NCBI GenBank assembly: GCA_020637675.1
Contig: JACKKD010000002.1
Location: 434,001-498,000, forward strand
Direction of reading: 5' to 3'
Length of the DNA stretch: 64,000 nt
Source of the DNA: Paracoccaceae bacterium
Lineage (GTDB): Bacteria; Pseudomonadota; Alphaproteobacteria; Rhodobacterales; Rhodobacteraceae
Notes under the pieces: model-generated
What the model saw: only the letters and a program-made list of their open reading frames with translations
Databases searched by the model: none
What the model was told of the DNA's origin: nothing
Translations under genes and position numbers: made by a program
Shown: one piece after another, positions 1 through 8,691 of the stretch
Numbering within the stretch: position 1 is the stretch's first letter
How the letters are laid out: each line of letters opens with the position of its first letter

Positions 1-617
1 ACAAGACCCGTGCCAAGGCGGCGTTCCGTTCGGCGGGGCTTCCGGTCGCCGAAAGCGTGATCGCGCCCAAGGCCGAGGTCATGGCCCGGCATGTGATGCC
101 GCCGCCCTACGTTGTGAAGCCGAATGCCGAGGGCTCGTCCGTCGGCGTCTACATCGTCTCGAAGGATGCCAATTCGCCGCCGCGGCTCGGTGACGAGATG
201 CCCGAGGTGGCGATGGTCGAGGAGTATGTGCCAGGGCGGGAACTGACCTGTTCGGTGCTGGGCGAGCGGGCGATGTGCGTGACCGAGATCGTCACCGCCG
301 GCTGGTACGACTATCACGCGAAATATGCGCCGGGCGGCTCCCGCCACGTCTGCCCGGCGGAAATACCGGCCGAGATTTCCGAGGCGGCGCGGGACTACGC
401 GCTGCGGGCGCACCGGGCGCTCGGCTGCCGCGGCCTGAGCCGGAGCGACTTCCGCTGGGACGAGGCGCGGGGGCTCGCAGGGCTCTTTATCCTCGAGACC
501 AACACCCAGCCGGGGATGACGCCGACCTCGCTTTCCCCCGAACAGGCGCGGGCCGAGGGGATCGGTTTTGCCGATCTCTGCCGCTGGATCGTGGAGGATG
601 CGTCATGCGGGCGCTAG
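1..617 (+). CDS. ddl: D-alanine--D-alanine ligase, 3' part (5' end outside window)
   Basis: Ddl joins two D-alanines with ATP in the cytoplasm to supply the D-Ala-D-Ala end of the peptidoglycan precursor. The reading frame is open from base 3, so the gene begins upstream of the window; about 204 residues remain. Visible are the ATP-grasp segments: VKPNAEGSSVGV (ATP-binding lysine and serine loop), EEYVPGRELTCSVLGE, and the metal-binding end FILETNTQPGMTPTSLSPEQA, in which Glu and Asn coordinate magnesium. The stop codon lies inside the start of ftsQ (13-base overlap), as expected for a dcw-cluster operon. The identification is firm; only the N-terminal domain cannot be checked. Confidence 0.95.
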   Translation, partial: KTRAKAAFRSAGLPVAESVIAPKAEVMARHVMPPPYVVKPNAEGSSVGVYIVSKDANSPPRLGDEMPEVAMVEEYVPGRELTCSVLGERAMCVTEIVTAGWYDYHAKYAPGGSRHVCPAEIPAEISEAARDYALRAHRALGCRGLSRSDFRWDEARGLAGLFILETNTQPGMTPTSLSPEQARAEGIGFADLCRWIVEDASCGR

Positions 618-1525
618 GGGCGATGCTCGGCAGGCGGGGCGGAGCGGCGGGACGCTACCGCGACGAACTGCGGCGCGACAAGCGCGACCCGGCCCCTTCG
701 CGGCTGGCCTACCGGGTGGAGCGGCTCTGGCTGACGCCCGGATTCCGCAAGGCGGTGCGGGTCGGGTTGCCCGCGGCCCTGGTCCTCGCGGTGACGGCGG
801 GGTGGCTCGGCGACGCCGGGCGGCGGGCGGCGATGCAGCTGCGGCTCGCCGAGCTGCGCGAGAGCGTGGAAAACCGGCCGGAGTTCATGGTGAGCCTGAT
901 GGCGATCGACGGCGCCTCTGAGCCGGTGGCGAACGCGATCCGCGGCATGCTGCCGGTGACGCTGCCGGCTTCGTCGTTCCGCATCGACCTCGAGGCCCTC
1001 AGGGCGACAATTGCGCAGATCGACGCGGTGGCGGGGGCCGAGCTGCGCATCCGCAAGGGCGGCGTGCTCGAAGTGAAGGTGACGGAGAGGGTGCCGGCGG
1101 TGCTCTGGCGGCGGGGCGGCACGCTCGAAATGCTTGATGCGACCGGGCACCGGGTGGCAACCCTGCTCGACCGGAGCGCGCGCCCCGACCTGCCGGTGAT
1201 CGCCGGCGACGGCGCCGGGCAGGCCGTACCCGAGGCGCTGGCGATCCTCGCCGCGGCCGAGCCGATCCAAGCCCGCCTGCGCGGGCTTGTCCGCATGGGC
1301 GAGCGGCGCTGGGACGTCGTGCTGGACCGCCAGCAGCGGATCTTGCTGCCCGAGGCCGATCCGGTGACGGCGATCCAGCGCGTCATCGCGCTCGACCAGG
1401 CCGAGGACATGCTGGGCCGCGACCTCACGGCCGTGGACCTGCGCAACGAGATGCGCCCGACGCTCCGGCTTGCGCCGCCGGCGACGGGTGAAACCGAGGG
1501 TGAGATGAAGGTATCCGGACCATGA
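605..1525 (+). CDS. ftsQ: Cell division protein FtsQ
   Basis: FtsQ is a bitopic inner-membrane divisome protein that links early and late division proteins. The 306-residue product has a basic cytoplasmic tail of about 50 residues, one membrane segment near residues 52-68, then a POTRA-type domain (about residues 80-155) followed by the beta domain, the expected family order. The ATG at 605 was chosen because it gives a normal FtsQ length; the open frame extends further upstream but runs inside ddl. Its stop overlaps the start of ftsA as ATGA, so ddl, ftsQ and ftsA are probably co-translated. Sequence conservation in this family is low, so the call rests on topology plus position. Confidence 0.93.
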   Translation: MRALGAMLGRRGGAAGRYRDELRRDKRDPAPSRLAYRVERLWLTPGFRKAVRVGLPAALVLAVTAGWLGDAGRRAAMQLRLAELRESVENRPEFMVSLMAIDGASEPVANAIRGMLPVTLPASSFRIDLEALRATIAQIDAVAGAELRIRKGGVLEVKVTERVPAVLWRRGGTLEMLDATGHRVATLLDRSARPDLPVIAGDGAGQAVPEALAILAAAEPIQARLRGLVRMGERRWDVVLDRQQRILLPEADPVTAIQRVIALDQAEDMLGRDLTAVDLRNEMRPTLRLAPPATGETEGEMKVSGP

Positions 1526-2853
1526 CCGATCTCTATCAGTCCCAGCGGGCGATGCGGAACATGCGGCGCGCGGCGCTGCAACGGGGGGTGGTTGCCGTGC
1601 TCGACGTCGGCACGTCGAAGATCGCCTGCCTCGTCCTGAAGTTCGAGAACGCCGCGGAGGGGGCCGACGACGGGCTCGGGGCGCTTGCCGGCCAGTCGCA
1701 GTTCCGGGTGATCGGCGCGGCCACCACCCGCTCGCGCGGGGTGCGCTTCGGCGAGGTCGACGCGATGGCCGAGACCGAGCGCGCGATCAGGACGGCGGTG
1801 CAGGCCGCGCAGAAGATGGCGCAGACGCGCGTCGACCATGTCATCGCCTGTTTCGCCGGCGCCCATCCCAGAAGCTACGGGCTCGCCGGAGAGATCGAGC
1901 TCAGCGACGGGCAGGTGAGCGAGCAGGACGTGGCGCGCGTCCTCGCCGCCTGCGAGGTGCCCGACTACGGTCCGGGGCGCGAGGCGCTCCATGCCCATCC
2001 GGTGAACTTCGCCATCGACCACCGGTCCGGCCTTGGCGATCCCCGCGGGCACGTGGGCAACCGGCTGGCGGCCGACATGCACCTGCTGACGATCGACACG
2101 GCCGCGGTGCAGAACCTCATCTACTGCATCCGCCGCTGCGATCTGGAGATCGCGGGGCTCGCCTCCTCTGCCTATGTCTCGGGCCTCGCGAGCCTTGTCG
2201 AGGACGAACAGGAACTGGGGGCGGCCTGCATCGACATGGGCGGCGGCGCCACCGGCATCTCCATCTTCATCAAGAAGCACATGATCTTCGCCGAGAGCGT
2301 CCGCATGGGCGGGGATCATGTCACCTCGGACATCTCGAAGGGGCTCCGGGTGCCTCTGGCCACCGCCGAGCGGATCAAGACGATCCACGGCGGCGTGCAG
2401 GCCACCGGCATGGACGACCGCGAGATGATCGAGATCGGCGCCGATTGCGGCGACTGGGACAAGGACCGGCGCAAGGTCTCGCGCACGGAACTCATCGGCA
2501 TCATGCGGCCGCGGGTTGAGGAGATACTGGAGGAGGTGCGCGGCATTCTCGACGCAGCCGGCTTCGAGCAGTTGCCAAGCCAGCAGATCGTGCTGACCGG
2601 GGGGGCGAGCCAGATTCCGGGGCTCGAAGGGCTCGCCGCGCGAATCCTCGGCCAGAACGTGCGACTCGGGCGTCCGCTCAGGGTCCAGGGCCTGCCGCAG
2701 GCGGCGACGGGGGCGGCGTTTTCCTCAACCGTCGGTCTTTGTCTCTTTGCCGCCCACCCGCAGGACGAGTGGTGGGACTTCGAGATTCCGGCAGAACGCT
2801 ACCCGGCGCGGTCGCTCCGGCGGGCTATGAAATGGTTTAAAGACAACTGGTAA
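1522..2853 (+). CDS. ftsA: Cell division protein FtsA
   Basis: FtsA is the actin-like ATPase that tethers FtsZ to the membrane. The 443-residue protein shows the actin-fold signatures: the phosphate-1 region VLDVGTSKIACLV near residue 27, the phosphate-2 region ACIDMGGGATGISIF, and the adenosine motif QQIVLTGGASQIPGLEGLA. The C terminus ends in the basic amphipathic stretch ARSLRRAMKWFKDNW, which fits the membrane-targeting helix of FtsA. It overlaps ftsQ by 4 bases (ATGA) and is followed by a 170-base gap before ftsZ, so ftsZ may have its own promoter. Length is slightly above the usual 410-420 residues. Confidence 0.96.
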   Translation: MTDLYQSQRAMRNMRRAALQRGVVAVLDVGTSKIACLVLKFENAAEGADDGLGALAGQSQFRVIGAATTRSRGVRFGEVDAMAETERAIRTAVQAAQKMAQTRVDHVIACFAGAHPRSYGLAGEIELSDGQVSEQDVARVLAACEVPDYGPGREALHAHPVNFAIDHRSGLGDPRGHVGNRLAADMHLLTIDTAAVQNLIYCIRRCDLEIAGLASSAYVSGLASLVEDEQELGAACIDMGGGATGISIFIKKHMIFAESVRMGGDHVTSDISKGLRVPLATAERIKTIHGGVQATGMDDREMIEIGADCGDWDKDRRKVSRTELIGIMRPRVEEILEEVRGILDAAGFEQLPSQQIVLTGGASQIPGLEGLAARILGQNVRLGRPLRVQGLPQAATGAAFSSTVGLCLFAAHPQDEWWDFEIPAERYPARSLRRAMKWFKDNW

Positions 2854-2937
2854 CCACACGATCTTGAGAGGTCGGCGAAATGCCGCTGAGAGGCATCAGG
2901 AACCCCCCAGATTTTGTGGTGTTTTCGAGTTTTTCGC

Positions 2938-2966
2938 GTGACCTTGAAGAAAAGTCTCAGTAAAAT
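2938..2966 (+). promoter_or_regulatory. Candidate ftsZ promoter (-35/-10)
   Basis: In the 170-base ftsA-ftsZ gap, GTGACC (2938-2943) and TAAAAT (2961-2966) are separated by 17 bases. The -10 matches the sigma-70 consensus at five of six positions and the -35 at four of six. The surrounding AT-rich tract contrasts with the GC-rich genes. A start of transcription near 2973 would leave a leader of about 50 bases before ATG 3024. Inferred from sequence only. Confidence 0.4.
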
Positions 2967-3023
2967 CGCGGCAATGCGGAAAAGGTGGCCGACATTGGGC
3001 CGGGGACACGACAGGCGGAAACA

Positions 3024-4628
3024 ATGGCATTGAATTTGACGATGACGGAGCGGGAGGACCTGAAGCCGCGGATTACCGTGTTCGGGGTGGGTGGTGCCGG
3101 CGGCAATGCCGTCAACAACATGATCGAGAAGCAGCTCGACGGGGTGGAGTTCGTGGTCGCGAACACCGACGCCCAGGCGCTGGCCCAGAGCCACGCGCCG
3201 GCGCGCATCCAGATGGGTGTGAAGGTGACCGAGGGCCTTGGTGCGGGGGCCCGGCCGACCGTCGGAGCCGCCGCCGCCGAGGAGACGATCGAGGAGATCG
3301 TCGATCACCTCGCCGGGGCGCACATGTGCTTCATCACCGCCGGCATGGGCGGCGGCACGGGCACCGGCGCGGCGCCGATCATCGCCCAGGCTGCGCGCGA
3401 GCTTGGCGTTCTGACCGTCGGCGTCGTCACCAAGCCCTTCCAGTTCGAGGGCTCGAAGCGGATGCGCCAGGCCGAGGAGGGCATCGAGGCGCTGCAGAGG
3501 GTCGTCGATACGCTGATCATCATCCCGAACCAGAACCTCTTCCGGCTGGCCAACGAGAAGACCACCTTCACCGAAGCCTTCGCGCTGGCCGACGACGTGC
3601 TCTACCAGGGCGTCAAGGGCGTGACCGACCTGATGGTTCGTCCCGGCCTCATAAACCTCGACTTCGCCGACGTGCGCGCGGTGATGGACGAGATGGGCAA
3701 GGCCATGATGGGCACCGGCGAGGCGAGCGGCGAGAGCCGCGCGATCCAGGCCGCCGAGAAGGCGATCGCCAACCCGCTTCTGGACGAAATCAGCCTGAGG
3801 GGCGCGAAGGGCGTTCTCATCAACGTCACCGGCGGCACCGACCTTACGCTCTTCGAACTCGACGAGGCCGCGAACCGCATCCGCGAGGAAGTGGACCCCG
3901 ATGCCAACATCATCGTCGGCTCGACGCTCGACGATGCGATGGAAGGCATGATGCGCGTCTCGGTCGTGGCGACCGGCATCGACGCGGCCCCGGCCAAGGC
4001 CGAGGTCCCGGCGCCGCGCCGCCGGCTTGCCGAGCCCCTGCAGCCGGCGATGGTGCTGGAGGCGAAGCCGGCCGCGCAGCCGGCCCGTCCCGCCGCGCAG
4101 ACGGTCGCCGAGGAGCCGGCGCCCGTCGCCTCGGCCATCGAGCCGCACGACGACGAGGAGCGCAACCTCTTCAACGCCGACCTCGCTGGCGACGACCTGC
4201 CGCCCCCCGCCTATCGCCCGGCCCCGGCGCCGAAGCCCGGCCAGGCGGCGAGCCTGCATGTGGAGGACGAGGCGCAAGGTTTCGTCGCGCCGCGTCCGCG
4301 CGCGCCCGGCACGCCCACGCCCGAGGCCATGGCGCGGCTTCAGGCGGCGGTGAACCGGCAGCCGGCCGCCCAGGCCCGCGCGGCCTCCCAGCCGGCGCCG
4401 CAAGCGGCCGCCCGGCCCGCCGCAGCACCGGCCGCGGAAAAACCGCGCTTCGGCATCAACACGCTTCTCAACCGGATGGCCGGGCACGGCGCGCCCGAGC
4501 CGGAGCGGACGGCCCCGGCCTTGCGCGCGCAGCCCCGCGTTTCGGCCGCCTACGAGGAGGAACCCGATCTCGACCCCGATCAGGAGCGGATCGAGATTCC
4601 GGCCTTCCTGCGCCGCCAGGCCAACTGA
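3024..4628 (+). CDS. ftsZ: Cell division protein FtsZ
   Basis: FtsZ is the tubulin-like GTPase that forms the division ring. The 534-residue product has the GTP-binding loop GVGGAGGNAVNNM (residues 21-33), the tubulin signature GMGGGTGTGAAP (108-118) and the T7 loop NLDFADVRAVM. A long Ala/Pro-rich linker (about residues 325-510) leads to the conserved C-terminal peptide ending IEIPAFLRRQAN, which contacts FtsA. The ATG at 3024 is preferred over a GTG at 2985 because it has AGGCGGA five bases upstream and gives the usual MALNL-type start. A strong terminator follows directly. Linker length is typical of alphaproteobacteria. Confidence 0.98.
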   Translation: MALNLTMTEREDLKPRITVFGVGGAGGNAVNNMIEKQLDGVEFVVANTDAQALAQSHAPARIQMGVKVTEGLGAGARPTVGAAAAEETIEEIVDHLAGAHMCFITAGMGGGTGTGAAPIIAQAARELGVLTVGVVTKPFQFEGSKRMRQAEEGIEALQRVVDTLIIIPNQNLFRLANEKTTFTEAFALADDVLYQGVKGVTDLMVRPGLINLDFADVRAVMDEMGKAMMGTGEASGESRAIQAAEKAIANPLLDEISLRGAKGVLINVTGGTDLTLFELDEAANRIREEVDPDANIIVGSTLDDAMEGMMRVSVVATGIDAAPAKAEVPAPRRRLAEPLQPAMVLEAKPAAQPARPAAQTVAEEPAPVASAIEPHDDEERNLFNADLAGDDLPPPAYRPAPAPKPGQAASLHVEDEAQGFVAPRPRAPGTPTPEAMARLQAAVNRQPAAQARAASQPAPQAAARPAAAPAAEKPRFGINTLLNRMAGHGAPEPERTAPALRAQPRVSAAYEEEPDLDPDQERIEIPAFLRRQAN

Positions 4629-4650
4629 AGGAAGCGCACATCGACTTGAA

Positions 4651-4674
4651 GGGCCGGAGCGATCCGGCCCTTTT
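4651..4674 (+). terminator. Rho-independent terminator after ftsZ
   Basis: A perfect 8-bp stem GGGCCGGA / TCCGGCCC with a 4-base loop (GCGA) is followed directly by TTTT. It begins 22 bases after the ftsZ stop and separates the fts genes from lpxC, which must then be read from its own promoter in the remaining 168 bases. Confidence 0.8.
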
Positions 4675-4842
4675 CCATTTGGGATCAGGGAATTGGCGGA
4701 CATGCACCTGCGCCGTGGCGCGCTGTTACCGCCCATTCGTCCCAATGTTACATTCCGTTGCAAAGAGTGAGTTGAGCTTGCCCGGGGCCGCGATTACCTC
4801 AACGCTGACGAAAGGATCCCCCTGTCGGGAAACGAGGCAAGC

Positions 4843-5766
4843 GTGCAGACGACGATCAGATCGGCGGTAACCTTCAGCGGGACGGGCCTTCATTCCGGGC
4901 TCCGGGCCCGCATGACGGTGCTTCCCGCATCGGCCGAGTACGGCATCTGGTTCCGCCGCACCGACGTGATCGGCCGCGACCCGATGGTGCAGGCGCACTG
5001 GTCGGCGGTGGAGAATGCGAAGCTCTGCACCGAGGTCAGCAACGCCCAGGGCGTGAAGGTCTCCACCATCGAGCATCTTATGGCGGCGCTGTCGGGCTGC
5101 GGCATCCACAACGCTCTGATCGAGATCGACGGGCCGGAAGTGCCGATTCTCGACGGCTCCTCGGCGCCCTTCGCGGCGGCCTTCCTCGCCCGTGGGGTGC
5201 GCGATCTCGCCGCGCCGCTGCGCTGCTTCGAAATCCTGAAGCCGGTCGAAGTCCGCGAGGGGCCGGCCCTGGCGCGGCTGGAGCCTGCGGAGACGCTGGA
5301 GATCGACTTCGAGATCGACTTCGCCGATGCCGCGATCGGCCACCAGCGGAAGCGGCTGTCGATGGCCAACGGCGCCTTCCTGCGCGAGCTTTCCGACTGC
5401 CGGACCTTCTGCCGCCAGGCGGACGTGGAGGCGATGCTGGCGCAGGGTCTCGCTCTTGGCGGCAATCCGGGCGAGAACGCCGTCGTCTTCGACGGCGACA
5501 GGGTGCTGTCGCCCGGGGGGCTGCGCCGCGCCGACGAGCCGGTGCGCCACAAGATGCTCGACGCGCTGGGCGATCTTGCGCTTGCCGGGGCGCCGATCCT
5601 CGGCCGGTACACCGGCAACCGCGCGGGCCATGCGATGACCAACCGCCTCTTGCGCGCGCTCTTTGCCGATCCCACGGCCTACCGGCTGATCGAATGCGAT
5701 GCCGCGCGCCGCCGGCTCCTGCCCGGAACGGGCGTCAACCGCGACGATATTCCCGCCGTCGCCTGA
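4843..5766 (+). CDS. lpxC: UDP-3-O-acyl-N-acetylglucosamine deacetylase LpxC
   Basis: LpxC is the zinc amidase that carries out the committed step of lipid A synthesis. The 307-residue product (family about 305) shows all zinc and catalytic residues: STIEHLMAALSGCGI with the first zinc histidine at 78 and the catalytic Glu next to it, and DEPVRHKMLDALGDL with the second histidine (236) and aspartate (240). The general-base histidine is in NRAGHAMTN (263). The start is GTG 4843, the only reasonable start giving the MQTTIRSAVTFSGTGLH beginning, with a GAAACGAGG ribosome site upstream. Location after ftsZ is the usual end of the dcw cluster. Confidence 0.97.
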   Translation: MQTTIRSAVTFSGTGLHSGLRARMTVLPASAEYGIWFRRTDVIGRDPMVQAHWSAVENAKLCTEVSNAQGVKVSTIEHLMAALSGCGIHNALIEIDGPEVPILDGSSAPFAAAFLARGVRDLAAPLRCFEILKPVEVREGPALARLEPAETLEIDFEIDFADAAIGHQRKRLSMANGAFLRELSDCRTFCRQADVEAMLAQGLALGGNPGENAVVFDGDRVLSPGGLRRADEPVRHKMLDALGDLALAGAPILGRYTGNRAGHAMTNRLLRALFADPTAYRLIECDAARRRLLPGTGVNRDDIPAVA

Positions 5767-5769
5767 GCG

Positions 5770-5808
5770 CGGGGCGGGTGCGAAAGGCGTTTTGCGCCCC
5801 GGATTTTT
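5770..5808 (+). terminator. Probable terminator after lpxC
   Basis: Just after the lpxC stop, CGGGGC...GCGAAA can pair with TTTTGC-GCCCCG, giving about 12 bp with a 4-base bulge and a GGCG loop, followed by GATTTTTC. The outer arms CGGGGCG (5770-5776) and CGCCCCG (5795-5801) are exact. A weak -35/-10-like pair (TTGCGC, TAGGAC) overlaps the same stretch and could serve bamD. Confidence 0.5.
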
Positions 5809-5889
5809 CTGTGCTAGGACGAGGCGAACCGCTGCCCCGGGGGCTTCTCCGGGGCGGAAAAACGTGAAGCAGGAAGTGGGTAGGCAGGC

Positions 5890-6729
5890 ATGGCTCGGGG
5901 CGGGAAAGCGGCGCGTCTGTTGGGCAGCCTCGCGCTCGTGGCGTTTCTCGTGTCCTGCGGCGGCGGCAACCGCGAGCCCGATCTCACGCAGCTCGACGCC
6001 GAGGCGATCTACAAGCTTGGCGAGTACCAGCTTGAGACCTCGCGCAAGGGCGAGGACGCGGTGAAGTATTTCGCCGAGGTTGAACGGCTCTACCCCTATT
6101 CCGAATGGGCCAAGCGTGCGCTGATCATGCAGGCCTTCGCCTATCACAAGGATCGCAATTACGAAGAGAGCCGCGCCACCGCGCAGCGCTACATAGATAC
6201 CTATCCCGCAGAGGAGGACGCAGCCTATGCGAAATACCTCCTCGCGCTGTCCTACTACGACCAGATCGACGAGGTGGGGCGCGACCAGGGCCTGACCTAC
6301 CAGGCGCTGCAGGCGCTTCGGGCGGTGATCGAGGAATATCCCGACAGCGACTACGCCAAGTCCTCGATCCTGAAGTTCGACCTCGCCTTCGACCATCTCG
6401 CGGCGAAGGAAATGGAGATCGGGCGCTACTACCTCAAGCGCAAGCACTATACCGCCGCGATCAACCGCTTCCGCGTCGTGGTCGAGAACTTCCAGACCAC
6501 GAGCCACACGCCCGAGGCGCTGCACCGGCTGGTGGAAAGCTATCTCTCGCTCGGCTTCACCGACGAGGCGCAGACGGCGGGCGCGATCCTTGGTCACAAC
6601 TTCCAGTCGACGGAGTGGTATCAGGACAGCTACCAGCTGCTGACGTCGAAGGGACTGGAGCCGAAGGCCCGGGGCGACAGCTGGCTCGCCAAGGTCTACC
6701 GCCAGGTGATCCGGGGCGAATGGCTGTGA
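5890..6729 (+). CDS. bamD: Outer membrane assembly lipoprotein BamD (ComL)
   Basis: BamD is the essential lipoprotein of the BAM complex, which folds beta-barrel proteins into the outer membrane. The 279-residue product has a type II signal peptide with lipobox LVSC (Cys 23), followed by tandem TPR helices; clear units are IYKLGEYQLETSRKGEDAVK, RALIMQAFAYHKDRNYEESR and the RVVVENFQTTSHTPEALHRL region. The family term YfiO/ComL fits the spacing of conserved tyrosines. The gene sits alone between lpxC and recN, an order I associate with Rhodobacteraceae. The start ATG 5890 is preceded by a purine-rich GAAGTGGGTAGG region. Confidence 0.95.
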   Translation: MARGGKAARLLGSLALVAFLVSCGGGNREPDLTQLDAEAIYKLGEYQLETSRKGEDAVKYFAEVERLYPYSEWAKRALIMQAFAYHKDRNYEESRATAQRYIDTYPAEEDAAYAKYLLALSYYDQIDEVGRDQGLTYQALQALRAVIEEYPDSDYAKSSILKFDLAFDHLAAKEMEIGRYYLKRKHYTAAINRFRVVVENFQTTSHTPEALHRLVESYLSLGFTDEAQTAGAILGHNFQSTEWYQDSYQLLTSKGLEPKARGDSWLAKVYRQVIRGEWL

Positions 6730-6766
6730 GGTCGCGCTGAGGCGGACCCTACCCCGGGGGGCGAGG

Positions 6767-8410
6767 ATGCTGAGGTCGCTCGACATCCGCGACATGCTGA
6801 TCATCGACAGGCTGGAGCTGCAGTTCCGGCCGGGGCTCAACGTGCTGACCGGCGAGACAGGGGCGGGCAAGTCGATCCTTCTCGACTGTCTCGGTTTCGT
6901 CCTCGGTTGGCGCGGTCGGTCGGAACTGGTGCGCGCGGGCGCGGGGCAGGGCGAGGTGACGGCGGTCTTCGACCTGCCCGCGGATCATCCCGCGCGAGAA
7001 GTGCTGGCGGAGGCCGGGCTTCCCCTGGACGACGAACTGGTGCTGAGGCGCATCGCCGCCGCCGATGGCCGCAAGACCGCATTCGTCAACGACCGCAGGG
7101 CGGGGGCCGAGGTGCTGCGCGCCCTCGCAGACACGCTGGTCGAGCTTCACGGCCAGCAGGATGACCGGGGACTCCTGAACCCGCGCGGCCACCGCCAGCT
7201 TCTCGACGCCTTCGCCGGCGCCGATCTCGGCGCGGTCCGAGCCGCATGGGCGGCCCGCGCCGCCGCCGCGCGGGCGCTGGGCGAGGCCGAGGCCCGACTG
7301 GAAGCGATGCGGGCGGAGGAGGATTACCTGCGCCATGTGGTCGCGGAACACGACCGGCTCGACCCCCGGCCGGGCGAGGAGGCGGAACTCGACATGCGAC
7401 GGCGGCTGATGCAGGCGGCCGCGCGCATCCGTGAGGATGTCGCCCGCGCCTACCAGGCACTCGGACCGGAGGGGGCCGAGGGGCTCATGGGCAATGCGGT
7501 CCGCTGGCTCGACGTGGCCGCGCCGAGGGCGGAGGGGATGCTCGACGCGCCGCTCGCGGCGCTTGGACGGGCACTGACCGAACTGGGCGAGGCGAGCCAG
7601 GGTGTCGAGCGCGCGCTCGAAGGGCTCGACCACGACCCGCGCGAGCTCGAAGCCGTTGAGGAGCGGCTCTTCGCGATCCGCGCGGCGGCGCGCAAGCACG
7701 GGGTGGCGGCCGATGACCTCGGCGCCTTCACGAGCGAGATGCGGGCGAAGCTCGGCCTGCTCGACAGCGGTGCGGCGGACCTCAAGTCGCTTCGGGCGCG
7801 GCAGGCAGAGGCGGAGTCGCGCTACGCGGCCGAGGCGGCGCGGCTCACGGCAGCGCGAACGGCGGCCGCCGCCCGGCTCGACGCGGCCATCCTCGGCGAG
7901 CTTGCTCCGCTGAAGATGGAGCGGGCGCATTTCGTCACGGGGATCACGCCGGCAGATCCCGGCCCCGAGGGGGCCGACCAGGTGGCGTTCACTGTCGCCA
8001 CGAACCCGGGTGCGCCGGCAGGGCCGCTGAACCGGATCGCCTCGGGGGGCGAGCTGTCGCGCTTCCTCCTCGCGCTCAAGGTCTGCCTCGCACGGGGCGG
8101 TTCGCCGGTGACCATGATCTTCGACGAGATCGACCGCGGCGTGGGCGGCGCCACGGCCGACGCCGTCGGACGCAGGCTCGAACGGCTGGCGGAGGGGGCG
8201 CAGATCCTTGTCGTCACCCATTCGCCGCAGGTCGCCGCGCGGGGCGCCCACCACTGGCGCGTGGAAAAGCGCGTGGAAGATGGCAGGACAAGTTCCACCG
8301 TCACGGCGCTCGCTCCGGCGGAACGGGTGGACGAGATCGCCCGGATGCTGGCTGGCGAGAACGTCACCGACGCGGCCCGCGCCGCCGCCCGCGCGCTCCT
8401 CGACGGCTGA
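6767..8410 (+). CDS. recN: DNA repair protein RecN
   Basis: RecN is an SMC-like ATPase used in recombinational repair of double-strand breaks. The 547-residue product has Walker A GETGAGKS at residues 29-36, a central Ala/Glu/Arg-rich coiled-coil region (about 150-370), and the C-terminal half with the signature SGGELSRFLLALK, Walker B MIFDEIDRGVGG and the D-loop and switch VVTHSPQVAARGAHHW. Length matches the family (about 550). It follows bamD by 37 bases and may share its transcript. I see no obvious LexA box directly upstream. Confidence 0.96.
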   Translation: MLRSLDIRDMLIIDRLELQFRPGLNVLTGETGAGKSILLDCLGFVLGWRGRSELVRAGAGQGEVTAVFDLPADHPAREVLAEAGLPLDDELVLRRIAAADGRKTAFVNDRRAGAEVLRALADTLVELHGQQDDRGLLNPRGHRQLLDAFAGADLGAVRAAWAARAAAARALGEAEARLEAMRAEEDYLRHVVAEHDRLDPRPGEEAELDMRRRLMQAAARIREDVARAYQALGPEGAEGLMGNAVRWLDVAAPRAEGMLDAPLAALGRALTELGEASQGVERALEGLDHDPRELEAVEERLFAIRAAARKHGVAADDLGAFTSEMRAKLGLLDSGAADLKSLRARQAEAESRYAAEAARLTAARTAAAARLDAAILGELAPLKMERAHFVTGITPADPGPEGADQVAFTVATNPGAPAGPLNRIASGGELSRFLLALKVCLARGGSPVTMIFDEIDRGVGGATADAVGRRLERLAEGAQILVVTHSPQVAARGAHHWRVEKRVEDGRTSSTVTALAPAERVDEIARMLAGENVTDAARAAARALLDG

Positions 8411-8484
8411 TCCGCCGGCGGCGCCCCTGCCGGGCGCCACGCGATCCTTCACGCCCGGGCTTTTGCGGGGCCCATCGGGCCCGC

Positions 8485-8553
8485 TCCGCGGGGAGTATTT
8501 GCGCCACAATGAAAGCCCCCTCCTTTCAATGTGGGGAAAATACTCCCGCCGGA
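8485..8553. repeat. Long imperfect palindrome (31-bp arms)
   Basis: Left arm 8485-8515 and right arm 8523-8553 are reverse complements at 26 of 31 positions, around a 7-base loop. The core shared by both arms is GGGAGTATTT...CCACA.TGAAAG. The mismatches cluster in the 5' end, the middle and one base near the loop. It occupies the intergenic space between recN and proS and no other copy is visible in the window. The core resembles GAGTATTT-type intergenic repeats that I remember from Rhodobacterales genomes, but this could not be checked. It could act as a terminator, an mRNA-stabilising stem or a REP-like element. Confidence 0.75.
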
Positions 8554-8691
8554 GGCGTCGCGAGCGCCCGGCACGGGCGCGAGGGGAAGGGTTTGCCCCG
8601 GAACGGGGCGCCGCCGGATCACGGCCGCGGCTTGCCTGAGGCCGGGCTTTCGCATATCCGGGGGCGACGCCAATCCGAGGACCGCGACCAG

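Noticed and set aside
709..2388. Long antisense frame opposite ftsQ/ftsA
   Set aside because: Composition is typical of high-GC shadow frames (Arg/His/Gly-rich, no domain), and it covers two certain genes.
2985..3023. GTG start 13 codons before the chosen ftsZ start
   Set aside because: A GGAAAAGG tract is directly adjacent to the GTG, too close for ribosome binding, and the added residues are not family-like.
2799..4763. 654-residue antisense frame opposite ftsZ
   Set aside because: No protein-like pattern; ftsZ on the other strand explains the lack of stops.
8509..8691. N-terminal extension of proS to an upstream ATG
   Set aside because: It would be translated from the palindrome and lacks similarity to ProS; the ATG at 8692 matches the family start.
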